Source of the DNA: Sympetrum striolatum
Lineage: Eukaryota; Arthropoda; Insecta; Odonata; Libellulidae
Length of the DNA: 64,000 nt
NCBI GenBank assembly: GCA_947579665.1
Contig: OX388343.1
Span: 93,166,254-93,230,253, forward strand
Direction of reading: 5' to 3'
In this document: positions 24,630-35,872 of the stretch, in pieces
Layout: each line of letters opens with the position of its first letter
Numbering within the stretch: the first letter of the stretch is position 1
Made by a program: the position numbers and the translations under genes
Notes under the pieces: generated by a model
What the model saw: the letters and a program-made list of their open reading frames with translations, nothing else
Told to the model about the DNA's origin: nothing
Database searches by the model: none

Positions 24630-24777
24630 AACGAAAATGAAAATAACTTTTACTATACCACAGAATATTTTATTATGAAACGACCATGGTTTCGACTCGT
24701 GGAGTCATCCTCAGGAGCCATGGTCGTTTCATAATAAAATATTCGGTGGTATAGTAAAAGTTATTTTCACTTTCGTT
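24630..24777. repeat. 60-bp-arm inverted repeat with a hammerhead core at its centre
   Basis: Arms 24630-24689 and 24718-24777 are inverted copies with only two mismatches, separated by a 28-nt loop. The loop and its edges contain hammerhead-like motif 2 on the minus strand. The arms read like two head-to-head copies of the sequence that follows the ribozyme, as in the inverted terminal-repeat arrangements reported for Penelope-like elements; that origin is inferred. Confidence 0.8.
24682..24716 (-). ncRNA. Hammerhead-like ribozyme motif 2
   Basis: On the minus strand the order is CTGAGGA (complement of 24708-24714), one T, stem II GACTC/GAGTC with a 3-nt loop (24694-24706), GAAA (complement of 24690-24693), a self-complementary stem III ACCATGGT and GTC ending at 24682. 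All invariant core bases of CUGANGA..GAAA are present. The same extra U as in motifs 1 and 3 lies between the core and stem II. Nearby sequence could also fold into the long 60-bp hairpin, which would compete with the ribozyme fold. Confidence 0.5.
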
Positions 24778-25045
24778 CCTAATGAGAAATAACTTAATGG
24801 GTCTATAATGTACTTTTAAATGACGTAAACTTAGCTCTCTTAGATTGAAAGGTAGTGTAGAATTGAAGACTAAGAAGACTATTGCATGACTCGTGTAATT
24901 ATCTTTTTATCAAAATCCAATATTATTTTATGTTGTATCCTATATCTACCTATATTTTAAAGCCAAAAGAGAGGTCAGATCTTATACTTTTAGATTCAAC
25001 AGCAAGCATGTATTTAGAGGGCTTTAATAAAATTTACATGTTTTT
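24778..25045. other. Short stretch without recognised features
   Basis: No feature was recognised between the inverted repeat and the LINE relic. Confidence 0.3.
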
Positions 25046-25347
25046 TCCACCCTATTATATGGTGCTGGAGCCTGGAAATTAAAACAGTAAAGTATAAAGA
25101 AAATTGCAACCTTCGAAGTCTGATGTTACAGGCGAGTTCTAAGGACAACACGAGTAAAAAGAGTGACTAACAAAATTCACAGAATCAAGCGAGGAGTTGT
25201 GCTAATCCGTGATGGAAAGAATTATAAAAATAATAGAGTGACTAATGCTGAGATACTACGAAGACTAGGCATATAACGTGAAGTTTTAAGAACTATTAAA
25301 ATCAAGGAACTTCAGTTTTAGCAGGAGATAATAGATATTGAGAAAAT
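25046..25347 (+). pseudogene. LINE reverse-transcriptase C-terminal relic
   Basis: A single plus frame reads LLYGAGAW, then KKIATFEV, CYRRVLR, RVTN, RVTNAEILRRLGI and REVLRTIKIKELQF in that order. This matches the layout after the polymerase domain of many non-LTR retrotransposons (YG.E.W.L, FEMW.YRR.L, V.N.EVLRR). Four in-frame stops interrupt it, one where W is expected before CYRR. A ~20-residue stretch between two RVTN strings looks like an insertion or local duplication. No endonuclease, catalytic polymerase motif or tail was recognised nearby. The LINE clade cannot be told from this fragment. Confidence 0.8.
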
Positions 25348-26249
25348 GTAAAAATAATAAAATGTTCTTTTTTGAAACAACGTCGAAAGCAAAATTAGCA
25401 GTTATATAATAGCATCCATTATATGTAGCTGTATTAGCAGCTATTATGTTCTATTAGAATCACCACAAGCAATCATTATCAAAGAGGGATTTGAGTATAT
25501 CAAAGCTTTGAAACGCGACCCTACTAATCACAGTGCTCCCGCTTATTTGCGGACAAGGCCGCTGAGCGAGGTCGTAAAAGATCTAGCAATTGTTACGTCA
25601 ACAATTTTGAAGGCTGTGTAGCTCGTACTGTTACGTGCTACCTCTGGGTTATTGATTCTTGGAAAACAATCGAGGGGCAGAATTGACTTTCTTTAGCAAA
25701 TGAATCGCGTTAGAAAATATCAGCTGAAATATTTCTCAGGTAACTTATATTTATAACCCATGTGTAGAAGTTCGCGGATAAGGAGTCCTTAATAGCCATT
25801 AAAAGAGATTGCTTATTTACAGATAAGGCACATCCTCAATTGTTTTTGCGTAAATTCCTATTTTTCCGAACTAGGTCCGTTTGTTTTGCCGAAGGACAAA
25901 GATATGGTTGTTAATTACCGATACTGTTTCCTAAAGTGTGCCAGCTCCATGTAGGTATTGCTAAAAAAATTTAAAACTCAAATCCAACTTTCTTTCACTT
26001 TAAGCATTTAGCCGCAATGTGTTTATGTTATCGATGCAAGGATGCAACAGGCGTGGACAAACTTACTAGTTTCATATTTGATGTTAATTAATAATTATAA
26101 GGCAAAGTATAATAAAGAATAATTTGTAAATTATAGTTGCTGTTGATAGTATTTAGAGAGAGACTCTCAAAACATCTCGTTTGAGAGAACGGAAGGACTT
26201 ATTGAAACATCTTGGTGGATATCAGACTCGCAATAAGTACCACAAACGT
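25348..26249. other. Stretch without recognised features
   Basis: No supported feature was seen. An 8-bp inverted pair CTCTCAAA/TTTGAGAG lies at about 26164-26187. Confidence 0.35.
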
Positions 26250-26267
26250 CCCCCCCCCCCCCCCCCC
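26250..26267. repeat. Homopolymer of 18 C
   Basis: An uninterrupted run of 18 cytosines is unusual in such AT-rich DNA. The length may be uncertain because homopolymers are prone to sequencing and assembly error. The minus strand is a G-run able to form quadruplexes. Confidence 0.9.
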
Positions 26268-28604
26268 GAAGAATAATTGTAGCTTTAATTTAACAGTTGA
26301 AGCACTTAAATACGCTAAATACTAACATATCTATATGTTGGTAAACAATTCGATACGTAAATTAGAAGTATATATGCATATAATTGTATGTATTTTATCA
26401 TAGATGTTCGCCCTCAAATGGAGAGCCATGATTATAATAATTTTAAGTAATATTGATATAGTATAACAATTTATTGCCGTCTCACGGCATAGCATGGGCT
26501 GCTTTGTATTCCTAGGATCAGTCACATTTTCCCGTAAGAGTAGTCGTAAAAATTAGTTGCTCATCTTGCAGCATTGTTTTATTTTATCCTATGAAAAATT
26601 ATTATTTATTAAATTACAAAATCTAAACTGGTCCATAAGAAATTAATTTTTTATTGAGAATCTCACTCTTGTTATGAAATTTAGTTTTTTTGCTCAAAAG
26701 TGCGATTATTTCATAAAATAAACGAGTGTTTCGTGAAATATTGCAGTTACAAAAAGAATCACATGAATGGTGAAACCAAATGGTTACCGACTAAAGGTAA
26801 TGTTTAAGTCACCTCATAAAAATACACGGGAAAGATCGGCCCTCTTCGTTTACTGTGAATGTTGAAATTTTCAGTATTCGATAGTAAGGAAATATGTTTA
26901 AGTATATTTCCATTTAATTTTAAAAATTTCAATCGTTGCAATACAATTGCTGTTGATTTTGAAAAGTTATTCTCAGAGAAAACGATTTATTCGATAATTC
27001 AAGAATATGTATGAGAGGAAGATTAAAGAATTTGGCAGAAGTTTTCACTTTTGGGATGAAAAATTTTAAGCGTCGGAGATAAAATTTCCATAAAATAGTT
27101 TCATCCATTCTTGTGAAATGCCGGGAACTTCAGCTCGTAAAGAATGAAATAAGAGGATTCTACATTTACATACATAGAATGTATGTTCGCCTGAAACTCG
27201 AGATGCCCATATATCAGATTTGCAGTTTCAGTTGTATTCTCTGCGTAGGCTATGGTTTATTTTTCATGTACCTAATGGTCTTCGTTTTGATCGAAGACGA
27301 ATTAAAACTCTAAGAAATGCATGCAATGTTCTCATTGCGCTTGAAGGCTTCATTTCCCCAATAAAATTGCACTATGAAGAATCATCGAACGAAGAGGAGG
27401 AAAATGCAATAAGAAACGAAGTTCAATAAAGATTTTTATATTTATCGTGGATTTTAGAATTTGGGCGCTAGACCCGCAGGCTTTAGAATAATAAAGTGCA
27501 ATTCGTCAACTTTCATCATTTCTAAATATCGTTGTCATGACTACAAGAGCCATTGCGGTTTTTGAGTTTATTTACTGTCTCGTTTTTGTTTATAATAAAG
27601 TTAGAAAATGGTAAAAAACGGTGATAGATAAGTTAATGTTTTGTTTTTCATCTAAATTTTAGACCTTATTTGGAATGGCACATTTTCCAATCACAAAACG
27701 GTAACTTGCAAATTTCGCAAGTCTATCCTTAATATGCACGTGATATGTTTAATTCATACCATTAAATGTTGTTTATGGAAGGTTTGGGGAAGTGAAACAG
27801 TTATAATACATGCACCCCCTATAATTCATTGAAAAGGCAGCTTGCAAAGCACATATTCAGATGTTGAGAATTTGTTGCTACTTAACTGGGCATAAAAAGT
27901 TTTCTGGAATATTTAGTGTTTCAGTAAATACATTCTGCATCCCGAAGCAAATAAACGCAGAGTTTCTCTCGATTCGCTGATCTAAGCTAAGATAAGAGTT
28001 ATATTTCTCTTTCATGTGAATATGACTTCTGTCGCACTTCTTGCTTTAATCCTCTTGGAATCGTTGGCTAACCATTTCTGCGTCAGAGTATCCTGTTTAT
28101 TTCTCTTTAATTCAATTACTCATCTTCATAAATTAATTCATTTTCCAGCCCGGAGATTATAAAGCTGATAATGAAATGCTTACATTTCAGTTTAGTGAAA
28201 AACGAGTTCTGCTTAAGAAATATCAACTATGTATCTTCTAATCTGTTGTCAATTACCTTCTTATCGCGTCCACCGAATATAACTGATGTTGCCATCGATT
28301 GGAGAATCCGAATCGTAAGCACAAACGTATTCTTATTTTGAAGAGGATGTTCTTTTCAAGGATTGAAACATCTATCGTAAATATTATTTCAATTTCTCGA
28401 AGCCGCGGACTTTTTTTGTCGATCGACGTAAATTCTATGGCTTCAATCTCTGAAAAACAAGCAGTAAGTCGCGATTATAAGAAATATTATGATGGTTTAA
28501 AATGAAATTATTTGCATAACCGTAATAATTAAATAATTACACAGATTTGGGCATGATAATTGCTGAATTATAATGATACGGCAACGACTACAATTATAAT
28601 AATT
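26268..28604. other. AT-rich stretch without recognised features
   Basis: Open frames at 27113-27313 and 27220-27429 (plus) overlap in different frames and have no recognised domains. Nothing else is supported. Confidence 0.35.
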
Positions 28605-28656
28605 GTGATCTGTTTACAATTTAATTTATGGTGATCTGTTTACAATTTAATTTATA
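28605..28656. repeat. Two-copy 26-bp tandem repeat
   Basis: Two adjacent 26-bp copies (28605-28630, 28631-28656) differ only at the last base. The surrounding sequence to about 28705 is similar AATTTAATTTATA low complexity, with a degenerate further part-copy. Confidence 0.9.
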
Positions 28657-29964
28657 TTATATATCAATTATATTTATGTATGCAATTTAATTTATATAAT
28701 ATAAGGGGAGGATTTCGAAAGGTTACGTCAATGAAGATTAAATATTATTTTCATAAACTACACGCGTACCCAAAATTGAATATTTTTGTAATATTTTTTT
28801 TTGATTGGTTAAATTTATCTTATATTAGCTCAGCAAGAGAAAACAGAAGCTAAGATATGACATAAAGGGATTCATAATAACACTGAAAGCGGATGATTTC
28901 TACTTTTCGAGGTGATTTATTTGACAACTAGAGCAATACATGCATGATGAACTGGTGGAATCCTAATTTAATTAAACAATTCAGCATTACATTACCATAT
29001 CTGCGTATTTTCTAAACAAACATATCTTTTAGGAATTATGAATAGAACCTTGAATCACAAACAGCGTTTCCAAATGGGGGAGGGCAAATGAGGGAGAAGA
29101 GTCTGGAGGAGCGGTGACTAATACTAATATTTATTTAATCGAATATCCTGTCGTCGACAATAATTACAAGTTTCAAAGATAATTCGGTGATTTCCCGTTG
29201 TGTCATTTCCGCTTCAAACGAATTCCCCGCCTCACATTGATGTTTTTGACATTTTTCCTCGTGAAAAATAAATAAGGATACAATAAGAAAAATAACGGAC
29301 TCAAAAATTACAAATTCGATAGCCTCATATGTTGAGTGGTTACTATAGGCTTAGCCTTAGCCTATGGCACCGACACAATCCATTGGTATACGTTCACACA
29401 TTCACTACGTAGGGAAATCATTCCTATAAAAAAATATACAAAAATATTGTTAATATACTATAAAACCGTTCCATGAAATCTATTTTAAGCATGAAGCAAA
29501 TTATAAAATCAAATAAAAAGAATAATAAATTCTATTACTTACAATAACTTAAACAATGTCTACCTCTTTATTTATATTTGATGACCAATAATATTGAAAT
29601 TTTTAGGTTGTCATATCCAAGCATATGTTATGTAGATCAACGCTAACCCAAACATATATAAAGTAAATTTAAATTTAAACTGTTGCACCCAATAATATAT
29701 CTTTTTCTTGTTATTTCTATTCGGTTTCTCTCCCTAATACCGATTTCTCAAAATGATAAGTCGAAAACCGTGCGATCTTTCAACTCCCCTTTTTTATCTC
29801 AATCCTTCAGTAACTTCAATGCCCTAAAAATAAGACTCGCGGTTTTCTGGAAAGCCAAGGAAGTAAACCAGACACCGCTGACCAACTCCTTTTCCGTTCT
29901 ATTTGCAGACGTCTGAGCACTTGGATGGGAGAAGGTGAGAATCGCCGACGGTAACATCCTCCAG
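28657..29964. other. AT-rich stretch grading into a GC-rich patch
   Basis: No feature is supported up to about 29870, after which GC and CpG rise into the candidate exon region. Confidence 0.35.
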
Positions 29965-30261
29965 GTCTCTCCGAAGGCTCTCTCTTCATCTTCATCGATC
30001 CTGCCGAAATTCCTCCCCCCACTTCCGACACCACCGGGGGCAGTTCCTTCGGACGTTGGCGCGGTGCAGTACGTTTGGGTCGGGTCTGGCCGTCGCCAAG
30101 CCCTCGGGCTCCCAGGAGCCTGTCTCCAGCGGCCGAGAGCTTGGGGCCGGTGCCAAAGGATTCCCTAATGGTAGCCACAAAGGAGTCTGGGATGATCCGG
30201 CAGTCCAGCCTCACCAAGCTGGGCGTGATGATCAACACGGCTGTGAACAGCAAACGCCACT
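29965..30261 (+). CDS. Candidate isolated coding exon, unknown protein
   Basis: A plus-strand frame is open from a TAA near 29952 to 30293. Within it, an acceptor-like CTCCAG (ending 29964) and a donor-like GTAAGC (30262) frame 297 nt. Third codon positions are strongly G/C in an AT-rich neighbourhood, especially near the 3' end, where the peptide reads SLMVATKESGMIRQSSL and LTKLGVMINTAVNSKR. This bias favours the plus frame over the longer minus-strand open frame 29816-30400 that overlaps it. The middle is Pro/Ser/Arg-rich and low in domain signal. I do not recognise the protein, see no partner exons, and regard this as a possibility only. Confidence 0.35.
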
Positions 30262-30293
30262 GTAAGCACCTCCAGGCCACGCGGCCTAAGTAA

Positions 30294-33200
30294 ACCTCCG
30301 CATCACACCGGTAATCCAAGCGATTTAAACACACGAATTCGGGGAATTGTGACACGCTATAGAATTTTAACCTAGAAAAACATGTGAATGTTGCCCTCAT
30401 TAAAGTCAGAAATCATCACTTAAAGCTAATTACTGGAATGCGAACGATATCGCTTTGGAAATATTTAACTCAAGCATTTCTATGCAACTGAGTATTAACG
30501 ACATTTGAAATTTGCTTCAATTTAAGTCCAAAATATTAGCAATCTATAATTTAAAGCTTCAATAAACACATGAGTAAATGAGTGGAAAATACTTTGGCAA
30601 GGTGAATGAGTACAACATTACAGAAAGCGAGGGAAATGTAATTCCTATTGGAAACATTATGGTTGCGAATACTTGAGAACTGATTTATTGATTCGGTCGA
30701 TCTCTTCTATGAGATATATTTTGAAGCCATTTCTCTGAGTTTGAAAGGACATTACGGTTTCTTCATCTTATGTAAGTTTTAAGAACTCTCAAGTTATTCT
30801 TAAATTAATCAATCAGTTTCTGCATTTCTATATTTTATGAAAATGTCTTTAAGCTAAATTTTTCTAACTTAATGAATCGAACAAAGTATATACGCTGCTT
30901 ATAGAGTCATATGGAGCACATACGGGTACTAGATAATTTCCTACTCGATAATAATTGTTCATTTACGACCGATTCAGAAGGTCGATTTTCATTCTTACAA
31001 AAAATAATAAAGGATAGTGTGTTCGCGTTTACAGGTTGTAATAACACATTTCGGTTAATCCTATCGAGCTCAATTTTTACATGTACACATTATAAAGATT
31101 TGTGTTTGAATTAATTAAATTCTTTGGCATCTTGGGATTATCTCAAGTATCAGTAACCAAATATTCCAAGGTTAGGTCGACAGTGGGCAGGGACTAACCT
31201 GTTGGCCAGGTCTATGATGGTGGTTTCTCTTTCTTTGAAAGCGAAACGGCCGGTTTGATTTTAGTGACATTTAAAGAATTGTTGCATCATGAGATGTCCG
31301 AGAACTGATTCGATTCCAGATCAGTGTTTGGATTTCAATCTCTTTGACGAAGACCAATTAGGTAAATAGGTTTCGTTCAATTGCTGACTCGTATATGCCA
31401 CAAAGCACAGGCCGTTACGGGTGCATTAGCTAACTTATATACACTTTAGCATTGAGAGACGATACCTCTTTTCTGTAATATTATCAAAATTCCTCACTGA
31501 ATTTTATTGTTGGTATTGAAAATTCTGTTGAAAATTGCAGAGTAATTATAAAACTAGTTACTATACCTTAGTAATTTATCACGAGCTGCAAGCAGATGAG
31601 TTATATTTTTGGTGAATTTAATTTAAAAAATGAAATTTATTTAAAAATTTGATCATTATAAATCGATAATGCATGTAATTTATTTTATATTAACATGTTT
31701 CTGTAACTAAATCATATTGTTAAACGAAAGATAGGGTTTAATTCCATTTAATTGGAAGGTATATTAGGTACATTTCCAGTTCAGAATAATAAGTAGTATA
31801 TTGAATGAGTAGAAATGTTCTCATAAAAATAATTCATAGTTATTAAATTAACTATGAATAAATATTTTCCTTTGTACACATAAATTGTTGGTAAAATACT
31901 GGAATATAATAAGATATTTTTTTACGACAGCTAATCTGAGCATTTCAGTTGCTTGCGATGAAACAATAGTTTTCGATTATTTCATGTTTTGTAAGTTTCT
32001 AACTTGAGCCAACCAACTAAATATTTCGATGAACAAGTTATTGCCTTTGGGCACTTCCTCAATTTCTTGCTTGTAATCAATTTCCAGGAAGATCGTTGCA
32101 GTTTCAATTTATCGCGATGGTTCTTCCAGGAATTTTCCTGGAGACTTTTGAAAGGATTCCGTATTTACGAATTCCTTAATCATTAAAGTTTGGGAATTTA
32201 ATTAAGGAAAAGCTGTACGTAATTAAGAACAGTAGCTGATTAACTTTGTTGTTTTATGTTAAAGTAGTCCGTCAAAAATTAAACTCGATGAAGACTTCGG
32301 GAATCCATCCTTAATTAGTTTGCTTATTGTATTAATGTTCTCAAAATTTTGAAAGCATAAGAAGATACAGCTCTTTCGGCAACGGTAGTTGTGACAATTT
32401 ATTTTACTTATTGGTAAAAGTTAAGCTAGGTAGGTAACGTAATTTCTATTCTAGTTAGTTCTAAATAAAGTTACTCTGCATTATATAGAATTAGTAGATA
32501 AGCTTCTGGAATGTGGAATTCTGGTTGGACTTACTCTTAGGATGAAAAGTAATACAGAAGTGAAACAAGTTAATTAGGTTACGAAGTCCCGAAGCAACAA
32601 AAGATCCGCATCCGTCTATTCATAAATCATGACTATACCATTTTAATCAGAATTGGCGCTATTTCATCTGTATTCAAATATAAATACTGGAAAAAATGCG
32701 CACTTTCGGTAAATTAAATTTATTTCCTTCAGAAAAAAGTATGAGCTGAAAATTTTAATTATGCGCTTACCCCTGACTTGTTTTATTTTTCACGGAAGAA
32801 GAAGAACATGAAATTAGGTCAAATGTTCATTTAAAGTTCAAACGAAGATTAAGAAAATAATGGACTGAAAGCTTTAATCTAAAGTATTTTTGGATAAGAT
32901 TAGGAAAAACGTAATTTAAATAGTTAGTGATTTTCACTCATTTAATAGTTGATAGGATACATTTTTGTCAATCTATTTATTTAAATCGCTTTATATGGGT
33001 AGTGAGAAGGAGTAATCAAGGGGTGAATGATGGAAGAAAGGGACGTGGAAATATATGTACACACGGCTTTTATGCTTGTTGACATTCTTCAGCAGCAAAA
33101 ACTTCGGTAACAAAATGAATTTGTGCGGAAATTTATAAAATTATTCTAACCTTGATATTTTTATGCAGAAAAATGGAATAATTCTGAAAACTTTAGAAAT

Positions 33201-33463
33201 AATACGTTTACTACAGCTTATATTTAAGTTATCACTTAAATTTATCAGCTTGCATATGGCATCGTTGGTTTAAAATTTAATAGAAAAATATCTTCTGTGT
33301 CTAATATTCGGTAATCATAAGTAAATATATGAGAAGATTTAGGAACAAGATGAAAATCTACAAATCAAAAATGGAAAAAGTCAATGAATGAAAGCATTAC
33401 ACATTCACTATTTAAAGCCTCTTTTTATAGAATTTAAAACATGTTTTCCCAAAATACCGTGAT
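30294..33463. other. AT-rich stretch without recognised features
   Basis: No gene, RNA or repeat was recognised in these 3.2 kb; the short open frames are unremarkable. Confidence 0.4.
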
Positions 33464-33491
33464 TATAATCCCCTTCGCAGTGGGGATTATA
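33464..33491. repeat. Perfect short hairpin
   Basis: TATAATCCCC and GGGGATTATA form a perfect 10-bp stem with an 8-nt loop. The following ~300 bp is somewhat GC-rich. Function is unknown. Confidence 0.6.
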
Positions 33492-34164
33492 CCTGGGCCC
33501 TCAGGAAAGCTCTTCAACACGGTGTTTGCCACCCCTATATCGGCACAGCGGTAGTTCAATTGACGCTAATGTAGCCCAACGATCTTGTCATCTCGAGATC
33601 CTTTTAAGGCTGGAAACATCTATCTGATTTCAATCAACGCCCGTAAACCAGATAGGCCATTTTACGGGGAAAAAGGAATCTTTCGAGAGGACTTCGGAAA
33701 GAAAAATCTATTCATCTGAAGAGCGTACGGCTGAAGACGTCTTCGGTGGAAGCCTGCGGACAATTGATCTCGTCTATGATACGCCCATCAATGATGGAGG
33801 AATGCTTTGCTTATTGGCACACTCGGATAAGCTGAGAGCTGCTGTTTCCCCATCTGTTTCCCATAACGGATCGTCCTCCTCAGCTTACTTGAACTATTCA
33901 TTATGCACATGACAGCAATCAGCGCCCCACTCGGACGGCATTGGCTTTGTAATAGTGAATATCTTACTTGAGGTGCATCCGTCAGGTGAAACGCAGGTAG
34001 GTGAGGGTATTCCACAAATTTCCTCGGATACATCTTTTACGATACGTAATAAAAAGCAACATTGAAATTATTCGGCCATGAATAATGTTTATATATAATT
34101 AACACACTAGCATCTTCAGTATTTCCCCGGCGACTTTGATAAATAAATTCCATTTGTTTTCTAT
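33492..34164. other. Stretch without recognised features
   Basis: It is moderately GC-rich to about 34000. The open frames on the minus strand (33788-34033, 34037-34273) have no recognisable domains. Confidence 0.35.
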
Positions 34165-34304
34165 TATAATCAATATGTCCTAGCTGTACTTCGTGGAACG
34201 ACATCTTAAGTTGAAAGAAAAGACTAAGTAATTTCCACAATAAATTTTTAATTTTAACGACCGGTTTCGGCATTGACAGCCATCCTCAGAGTGATAGTAA
34301 AATT
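34165..34304 (-). mobile_element. Penelope-like fragment with hammerhead motif, minus strand
   Basis: Read on the minus strand, the hammerhead-like motif is followed by ATTGTGGAAATTAC and, about 45 bp later, CGTTCCACGAAGTAC. The fragment at 2425-2512 has ATTGTGGAAAATAC and CGTTCCACAACGTTC at matching distances after its own ribozyme. The two are therefore relatives of one family, here 5'- or 3'-truncated. No coding sequence is present. Confidence 0.55.
34250..34304 (-). ncRNA. Hammerhead-like ribozyme motif 3
   Basis: Minus-strand order: stem I strand TAAAATT/AATTTTA (34298-34304 with 34250-34256, a perfect 7-bp outer helix), CTGAGGA (complement of 34283-34289), one T, stem II GGC/GCC with a 7-nt loop (34269-34281), GAAA (complement of 34265-34268), stem III ACC/GGT without a loop, and GTC ending at 34259. 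This is the best-preserved copy because both stem I and stem II close and all invariant core bases are present. Confidence 0.6.
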
Positions 34305-35609
34305 ATTTCCTCGTTATCTGTGAGTTAAAAAAGTCATTGTTTAATTAACTGTATTTTAATTTATAATTTTATTGACAAACAGAATTACAGCAACAATGAG
34401 AGAGAATTTCAACTGTACGAAATAAAGGGTGCCGCAAGCTAATTTCCCTTTTTGAACGCAATTGAGTCGAGTGGAATGGTTTCTAGCAAAACTCTTCTGA
34501 CAAATGAAGCTAATGTAGCTGAAAATCCACAATATTTGTATTTAAACCGATAGCAATTTGATACTTTGCTTGGAAACCATGGTTAGTTTTTAAGAAAGAA
34601 AATTTAAGTCTTTTAAATACATATTTGGCATCGCCAGAGTACGGCAGAATGGAAATGGTTTATTTGATGGAACAAAGCGAATAAAACCTTAAGAATAGGG
34701 TAATGCGTAAATAAAGTGTGAAAAGTTATGTAGATAACCCTGAAGCAAGGTAGTATGGAAATATGCCGTGAATTGAAGAGTCGAGTTTCCTTATTCTAAA
34801 TGGACTATTGTGAATCATGGATAACTGAAGAATTTTGTTATCTCACAGCATGCCTCTCTTTGATCAATTTGATTCATTCAGAAACTTCGAGCGCATGAGC
34901 CATCTGTATTATGAGCGATTGAATTTTGAAGACCCAGCCCTATTTACCATTCTATTTGCGGTCACCTGGGAGATGTTTACATGTTTAGATGAAAAGAAAA
35001 GCGGCAATTCTCGTTTTGACTCCGATCCTTATTTTTAGACGACCTGTAAATTTCTGTCGAGGACGAGATCGAGCGGAACGTCGAGAGTCCAGCGTTTGAA
35101 ACTGCCATGATTCAAGTTCGAAAAATATGCAATTTAAACATATGTTACTGCATGAGAATCAGTTGTACTTTGGTAACCCTGTAACGTCGTCTTCAACGAT
35201 ACGTGATAAATACACTCAATCTCATACCTCTTATAACTGATCGAGCAACTAAACTATTTCGATTATACGCAGAATTACTCTTTGTAAATCAAGTTGAAAA
35301 CTTTTATTATTTTTTAGTTTCCAGATAATATAAGTGACAATTTTTTTGTAAATTCTTCAAGTGATGAATGTTCAAACTTAATGCCTAATCAGAATCTTAT
35401 CAGGTATGCAATATTAAGCTCCTATATTATTTTTATTTCACTGTAAAAGTATACAGTAAGATATTAGTATCGTCAAATGTCAGTTTAATTTTTCATTTTA
35501 AGTTTCATTAAATAATCCTATTTTTAATGGTGTAATATAATAGTTATTTTAATATTACTACTAATCACACTAAAAGCCTATTCCTGTGGTTCCGTGTTCA
35601 TATCGGTTT
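34305..35609. other. AT-rich stretch without confident features
   Basis: An open frame at 34835-35038 follows an acceptor-like TCTCACAG and has a protein-like composition, but it has no recognisable domain and no clear donor, so I do not call it. Confidence 0.35.
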
Positions 35610-35872
35610 CGTGACAACTCAGGGTGCGACAACTCATCGGACCCGACAACTGACCGGGCGACAGCTCACCGCACGATTTATTTATTAGTAAATATATTAT
35701 TAATAACTTATTAACCAGTTTAATCGGTAAAAAAACTACCACTCAACTGTTTTAAAGTTCAAAATTTGATATTATTTTAATTGTCGTAGCGATCTGTTGT
35801 TCGTGCGATGAGCTGTCACCTGATCAGTTGTCGGGTCCGATGAGTTGTCGCACTTTGAGTAGTCGGGTCACG
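35610..35872. mobile_element. MITE with ~70-bp inverted repeats built from a short tandem unit
   Basis: The ends CGTGAC (35610-35615) and GTCACG (35867-35872) are inverted, and similarity between arms continues for about 70 bp with few mismatches. Each arm consists of degenerate ~16-bp units of the type GCGACAACTCATCGGAC, four of them. The centre is AT-rich. A possible 4-bp target duplication GTTT flanks it (35606-35609 and 35873-35876). No open frame encodes a transposase; the superfamily is unknown. Confidence 0.75.

Noticed and set aside
28605..28705. CRISPR-like array
   Set aside because: Only two adjacent copies without spacers, in a eukaryotic AT-rich low-complexity context.
29816..30400. 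Longest open frame of the window, 194 codons, minus strand
   Set aside because: It overlaps the GC-rich patch in which the plus strand has the better third-position bias. The peptide has no recognisable domain and continues into AT-rich DNA without any change in character.
34835..35038. 67-codon frame after an acceptor-like site
   Set aside because: The peptide looks protein-like, but no donor, partner exon, codon bias or known family supports it.
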